A stretch of 64,000 nt of DNA. Origin: Amycolatopsis coloradensis (GTDB lineage: Bacteria > Actinomycetota > Actinomycetes > Mycobacteriales > Pseudonocardiaceae). The notes below the pieces were generated by a model. That model made no database searches, was not told where the DNA came from, and saw only the letters and a program-made list of their open reading frames with translations. Both the position numbers and the translations under genes were made by a program. This document shows, piece by piece, positions 60,825-64,000 of this stretch. Each line of letters opens with the position of its first letter. Positions within the stretch are counted from its first letter, which is position 1. The DNA lies in NCBI RefSeq assembly GCF_001953865.1, contig NZ_MQUQ01000008.1, positions 1 through 64,000 of the forward strand, given 5' to 3'.

Positions 60825-61025
60825 GTTCGTCAGCTTCGCCGCGTCTCGCGACGGAGGCTGGCGAGAATCGGACGTCGCGATCAAGCGGCCTCCCACCGGT
60901 GGAACGCCTGCTCTTCGGAGTATTGCGTTCGGCCGATTGCTGGTAAGTTCGCCGGACTTGAACGACGAAGGAGGCGCCGGCAGCTGCCCGATCAACACCC
61001 GAACGCGCGTGGTGAGGCGAATCGC

Positions 61026-63095
61026 ATGCGAGACGATGTGGTCCAGGCGAGCTCGATCATCGGGCATTCTCCCGGCCAGGTTTGGGAAGTCATCGGCGAT
61101 CCCGAGTCCTACTCGAGGTTCGTCGCGGAGATCAGCTGGTGCGAGATCCGGCAGTCCGCCGAACGCGGCCGCGGTCCGAAATGCTTCGTGCGGCTGGAAC
61201 CGCGGGCGGGCGCTCTCGTCGTCGGTGACGTCGAAGCGCGGGTTTGGCGGCCCGGCGAGCACGTCGTCTGGTGCGGTGTCGAGGACAACGGCAACTGGTG
61301 CTCGATCGAGCTGAGGCAGGCTCCCGACAACGGCACCGAACTCGTCGCGCAGTTGATGCTTCCGGCGCGGCACGCGCAGCCGGTGTCCGCCGCGTCGTTC
61401 AAACGCACCGTCCGCGCGGTGGCCCGGCGGATCGATCTGCACCTTTCGGGCCGGGCGGCGCCGCCGCGGGAAGAACCCGCGCATACCAAGGCCACCACGC
61501 TGCACACGGCGAGCACGCTGATCAAGGCCGGGGTGCTCGCGGCCGCGCGGCCGGACAAGATCGCCCGACAGCTCACTTCGCTGTCGCAGTGGGGCGCCAC
61601 CGTCGCCGGCGGCTACACGGCCAACGCGGCCCGGGTGCCCGAAGACGTCGCACTGCACGACGAACGCGACATCCGGACGTTCAAGCAGGCGGCGGATCGC
61701 AGCAACCAGCTCGCGAACGCGCTGGCACTGCGCGGAGTCCGCTCCCGTGACCGGGTCGCCTTGTTGTGCCGCAACCACGCCACGATGGTCGAAGCGCTGA
61801 TCGCGTGCAGCAAGCTCGGCGTGGACGCGATCCTGCTCAACACCGGGCTTTCCGCGGGCTCGGTCGCGGACGTCATCGGACTGCACGAACCGGTCGCGGT
61901 GCTCGCCGACGACGAGTTCTCCCGCGTCATCGCCGACATCCCCGGCGATTTCCTGCGGCTGTCCACCTGGCCGGAAACCGAGAACGGCTACCCGACGATC
62001 GACCAGCTGATCGCGGGAGTGCCCGCCACCAAACTCAAGCCGGTGAACCGGATCGGCAGGCTCGTCGTCCTCACCTCGGGCACCAGCGGAACCCCCAAGG
62101 GCGCACGCCGTCCGACGCCGAAGGGTCTCGCGACGTCGGCCGCCATGCTGGACCGCATCCCGCTCCGCACCGGCGATCGCTTCGTGGTGGCCGCGCCGCT
62201 GTTCCACAGCTGGGGTCTCGCCGGAATGCAGATCGGGATGGCCGTGCGCGCGTCCTTGTCGCTGATCCGCCGGTTCGACGCCGAAGAGATATTGAGGACC
62301 ATCGCCGAACATCGCTGCGGCGTGCTGTTCGCCGTCCCGATCATGTTGCAGCGCATCCTCGACCTGCCCGAACGGGTCCGCGCCAGGTATGACCTGTCGT
62401 CGCTGCGCATCGTCGCCAGCAGCGGATCCGCGCTGCCGGGGACGATTGTCACCGAGTTCATGGACACCTTCGGCGACGTGCTCTACAACTTCTACGGCTC
62501 CACCGAGGTTTCGTGGGCCAGCATCGCCACACCCGAAGACCTCCGCGCCGCGCCCACCACCGCGGGCCGCTGCCCGCCCGGCACCCGCGTCGCCATCCTC
62601 GACGAGGACCACAACCGTGTCCCGCCGGGTTGGGAGGGACAGATCTTCGTCGGCAACGACATGCTGTTCGAGGGCTACACCGATGGCGCCGGCGTGCCCC
62701 GCGCGGAAGAGTTGATGGCGACCGGCGACGTCGGGTACCAGGACGCGTCCGGACGGCTGTTCGTCACCGGCCGGGCGGACGAGATGATCGTGTCCGGTGG
62801 CGAGAACGTGTCCCCTCGCCCGGTCGAGGAAGCCATCGTCGCGTTGCCCGGCGTCCACGAGGCGGCCGTGATCGGCGTGCCGGATCGTGAGTTCGGGCAA
62901 CGGTTCGCGGCGTACATCGTCCCGACGCGCGGCGCGCGGATGAGCGCGGAGGACGTCCGCGCCCACATCCACCGGCGACTGGCGCGGTTCGCGGTGCCGC
63001 GGGACGTGTACTTCGTGGAGGAACTGCCGCGGAACGCGACCGGGAAGGTGCTCAAACGGTTGCTGAAGGACGAAACCTGGCCGATCGACCAGTAG
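61026..63095 (+). CDS. SRPBCC domain fused to an acyl-CoA synthetase (AMP-binding)
   Basis: A 689-residue fusion. Residues ~1-140 are a START/SRPBCC lipid- or polyketide-binding domain (VVQASSIIGHSPGQVWEVIGDPESYSRFV). Residues ~170-685 are an ANL ligase: the P-loop VVLTSGTSGTPKGA, FYGSTEVSW, the hinge ATGDVGY and the catalytic Lys in NATGKVLKRLL. The ligase half resembles mycobacterial FadD12/FadD2-type enzymes. A fused binding domain could hold or select a hydrophobic acyl substrate. ATG 61026 is used, with GAGG nine bases upstream; the long upstream frame is antisense to the flavin reductase gene. Confidence 0.88.
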   Translation: MRDDVVQASSIIGHSPGQVWEVIGDPESYSRFVAEISWCEIRQSAERGRGPKCFVRLEPRAGALVVGDVEARVWRPGEHVVWCGVEDNGNWCSIELRQAPDNGTELVAQLMLPARHAQPVSAASFKRTVRAVARRIDLHLSGRAAPPREEPAHTKATTLHTASTLIKAGVLAAARPDKIARQLTSLSQWGATVAGGYTANAARVPEDVALHDERDIRTFKQAADRSNQLANALALRGVRSRDRVALLCRNHATMVEALIACSKLGVDAILLNTGLSAGSVADVIGLHEPVAVLADDEFSRVIADIPGDFLRLSTWPETENGYPTIDQLIAGVPATKLKPVNRIGRLVVLTSGTSGTPKGARRPTPKGLATSAAMLDRIPLRTGDRFVVAAPLFHSWGLAGMQIGMAVRASLSLIRRFDAEEILRTIAEHRCGVLFAVPIMLQRILDLPERVRARYDLSSLRIVASSGSALPGTIVTEFMDTFGDVLYNFYGSTEVSWASIATPEDLRAAPTTAGRCPPGTRVAILDEDHNRVPPGWEGQIFVGNDMLFEGYTDGAGVPRAEELMATGDVGYQDASGRLFVTGRADEMIVSGGENVSPRPVEEAIVALPGVHEAAVIGVPDREFGQRFAAYIVPTRGARMSAEDVRAHIHRRLARFAVPRDVYFVEELPRNATGKVLKRLLKDETWPIDQ

Positions 63096-63397
63096 CGTCC
63101 TTGTGGACTCGCTACCCGACCGCGACCAGAGGACTACTCGCGGCTGGCAAGCGTGCGGGCGAAGATGTCCGGCCGTCCTGAAGGTGGCCTCCAGGACGCC
63201 TGGCGGCAGGCCAGGTCGCCGGTCCCGGCCATTTCGTCGGCGAGGAACAACCACGAACGGTGATCGGCGAACTCCAGGCTTCATCGGGCATATACCTCGG
63301 ACGGGTCGAGAGCGCCCGTCGAACCGTCTGGTTCACTCGGTCAGGTGAAAGACGCCGCCAGCCGTCATGGTTGCGGCGGCATCCCCTCTTCTCTGGT
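63096..63397. other. Intergenic region without a clear gene
   Basis: No frame here shows convincing coding bias. It contains the half-copy palindrome at 63175. Confidence 0.55.
63175..63197. repeat. Single-unit palindrome related to family B
   Basis: GTCCTGAAGG-TGG-CCTCCAGGAC: ten-base arms with one mismatch. This is the inner unit of the family B element without the second half. Confidence 0.6.
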
Positions 63398-63443
63398 GTG
63401 TCGGTACCGGCCGGGTAGCCCCCCGAACGGCCGGTACCGACAC
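63398..63443. terminator. Strong hairpin terminator
   Basis: Perfect 15-bp arms GTGTCGGTACCGGCC / complement with a 16-base loop, 11 bases beyond the stop of the minus-strand gene that ends at 63455. Confidence 0.8.
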
Positions 63444-63454
63444 GGAAGTACCGC

Positions 63455-64000
63455 TCAACCGATCCACCAGCGGGCCTTGTAGATCCACGCGCCGTGCAGC
63501 GCCAGCTCGGCGCGTGGAAAGGCCAGCCGGACGGTGTCCGTGCACCACGTGCACAGATGTCCTTCCTGGATCGAAGCCGTCAGCACCTGTCCGGTCCGCG
63601 GGTTCGTCGACACACTCTTCACATGCGGCCGGTCGATCTCCCGCGCCCCCGCGTACCGCTGGGTGAACCCGTCGCTCGTCTTCACGTACTGGTAGACGCC
63701 CGCTTCCGTGGTCACCCACAGCAGGTCCGGCCGGTGCGGGACCGGCTGGAGGTCGTGACCGCCCTTGCTCGGCAACCGTACGGATCGCTGCTCGGTGACC
63801 ACCGGCGCGGCGGGTGTCCCGGTGACGCGCAACGCGACGAGTGCGTCGGTGCCCACTGCCCACAACACGTTCCGGCCCGCGTCCCACACCACCCCGTGCG
63901 CTCCCACCAGCGGGTACTCGGTGTACGTCGTCGAGCGCTGTCCCTGCGAAGCGGTGTAGACCCGCACCCAGCCCCCGGTGCTGGCCGCCACCGCGACGTT
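63455..64000 (-). CDS. Propeller-like protein (DUF6528-like), 3' part only
   Basis: The last 182 codons of a gene that begins beyond the window. The visible part has repeating short strands with Trp/Gly turns (GAHGVVWDAGRNVLWAVGTDALVAL, PHRPDLLWVTTEAGVYQYV) typical of a beta-propeller, and a C-terminal CTWC motif followed by AWIYKARWW. Secreted actinomycete proteins of the DUF6528 type look like this. The start and any signal peptide are not seen. Confidence 0.6.
   Translation of the reverse strand, partial: NVAVAASTGGWVRVYTASQGQRSTTYTEYPLVGAHGVVWDAGRNVLWAVGTDALVALRVTGTPAAPVVTEQRSVRLPSKGGHDLQPVPHRPDLLWVTTEAGVYQYVKTSDGFTQRYAGAREIDRPHVKSVSTNPRTGQVLTASIQEGHLCTWCTDTVRLAFPRAELALHGAWIYKARWWIG

Noticed and set aside
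60084-63284. A 1066-codon open frame on the minus strand
   Set aside because: Beyond 60824 it runs antisense to the well-supported SRPBCC-ligase gene; high GC makes such antisense frames long. Only the flavin-reductase part is real.

Overview
The window is high-GC actinomycete DNA and very probably comes from Amycolatopsis or a close relative. The main evidence is the enolase-superfamily protein at 3231-4337. It is 368 residues long and its active-site residues K161, K163, D189, E214, D239 and K263 fall at exactly the numbering of the well-studied Amycolatopsis N-acylamino-acid racemase. GTG and TTG starts, 4-base gene overlaps and dispersed nested palindromes between genes also fit this group. 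The region is chromosomal accessory metabolism. I found no rRNA, no convincing tRNA, no intact transposon and no CRISPR array.

Layout. 74-7864 (minus): an apparently co-transcribed set of N-acyl-D-amino-acid deacylase-like amidohydrolase, M20 peptidase, GNAT acyltransferase and N-acyl(succinyl)amino-acid racemase, followed by a PucR regulator and an MFS transporter. Together they look like a D-amino-acid or N-acyl-amino-acid conversion pathway. 8104-12566 (minus): a sugar ABC importer coupled to a GH1 beta-glucosidase. 12757-16859: small regulatory and VOC, cupin and RidA genes with several clear operator-like palindromes. 17079-21782: a DHA2 exporter, a membrane acyltransferase and a two-component system. 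21958-26318: a MarR regulator with an SDR/DUF2867 protein on one side and an MMPL exporter plus a tiny repeat protein on the other. 26305-31930 mixes decayed genes (DUF1905, KatG tail, others) with an alkane hydroxylase-rubredoxin fusion, a truncated ferredoxin, a TetR regulator and a secreted phytase-like protein.

31934-42527 holds a 4-hydroxyphenylacetate/homoprotocatechuate meta-cleavage cluster: HpaB and HpaC, IclR, an MHS symporter, an unusual FAH-RraA fusion, GntR, then HpaE, HpaD, HpaH and HpaI. Together they would take 4-hydroxyphenylacetate to pyruvate and succinate semialdehyde. No HpaF isomerase gene is visible. 42793-51991 contains exporters, VOC proteins, an ABC-F ATPase, a methyltransferase, a glycosyltransferase and pseudogenes of a solute-binding protein and a DUF222 (13E12) protein. 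52082-57192: a CYP102-like P450 that is only a heme domain, an SDR remnant, an AhpD-like protein, a SufR-like Fe-S regulator divergent from FolE, and an MFS exporter. 57598-64000: a large KAP-type P-loop NTPase with a degenerate second NTPase-like domain at its N-terminus, a flavin-reductase-fold protein, an SRPBCC-acyl-CoA ligase fusion, and the end of a secreted propeller-like protein cut by the window edge.

The most distinctive structure not explained by the genes is a set of nested palindromic intergenic repeats: four 57-bp copies of one family and single or partial copies of two related ones. Three of them lie within about 120 bp of another short recurring motif built on CGTGAGTG.
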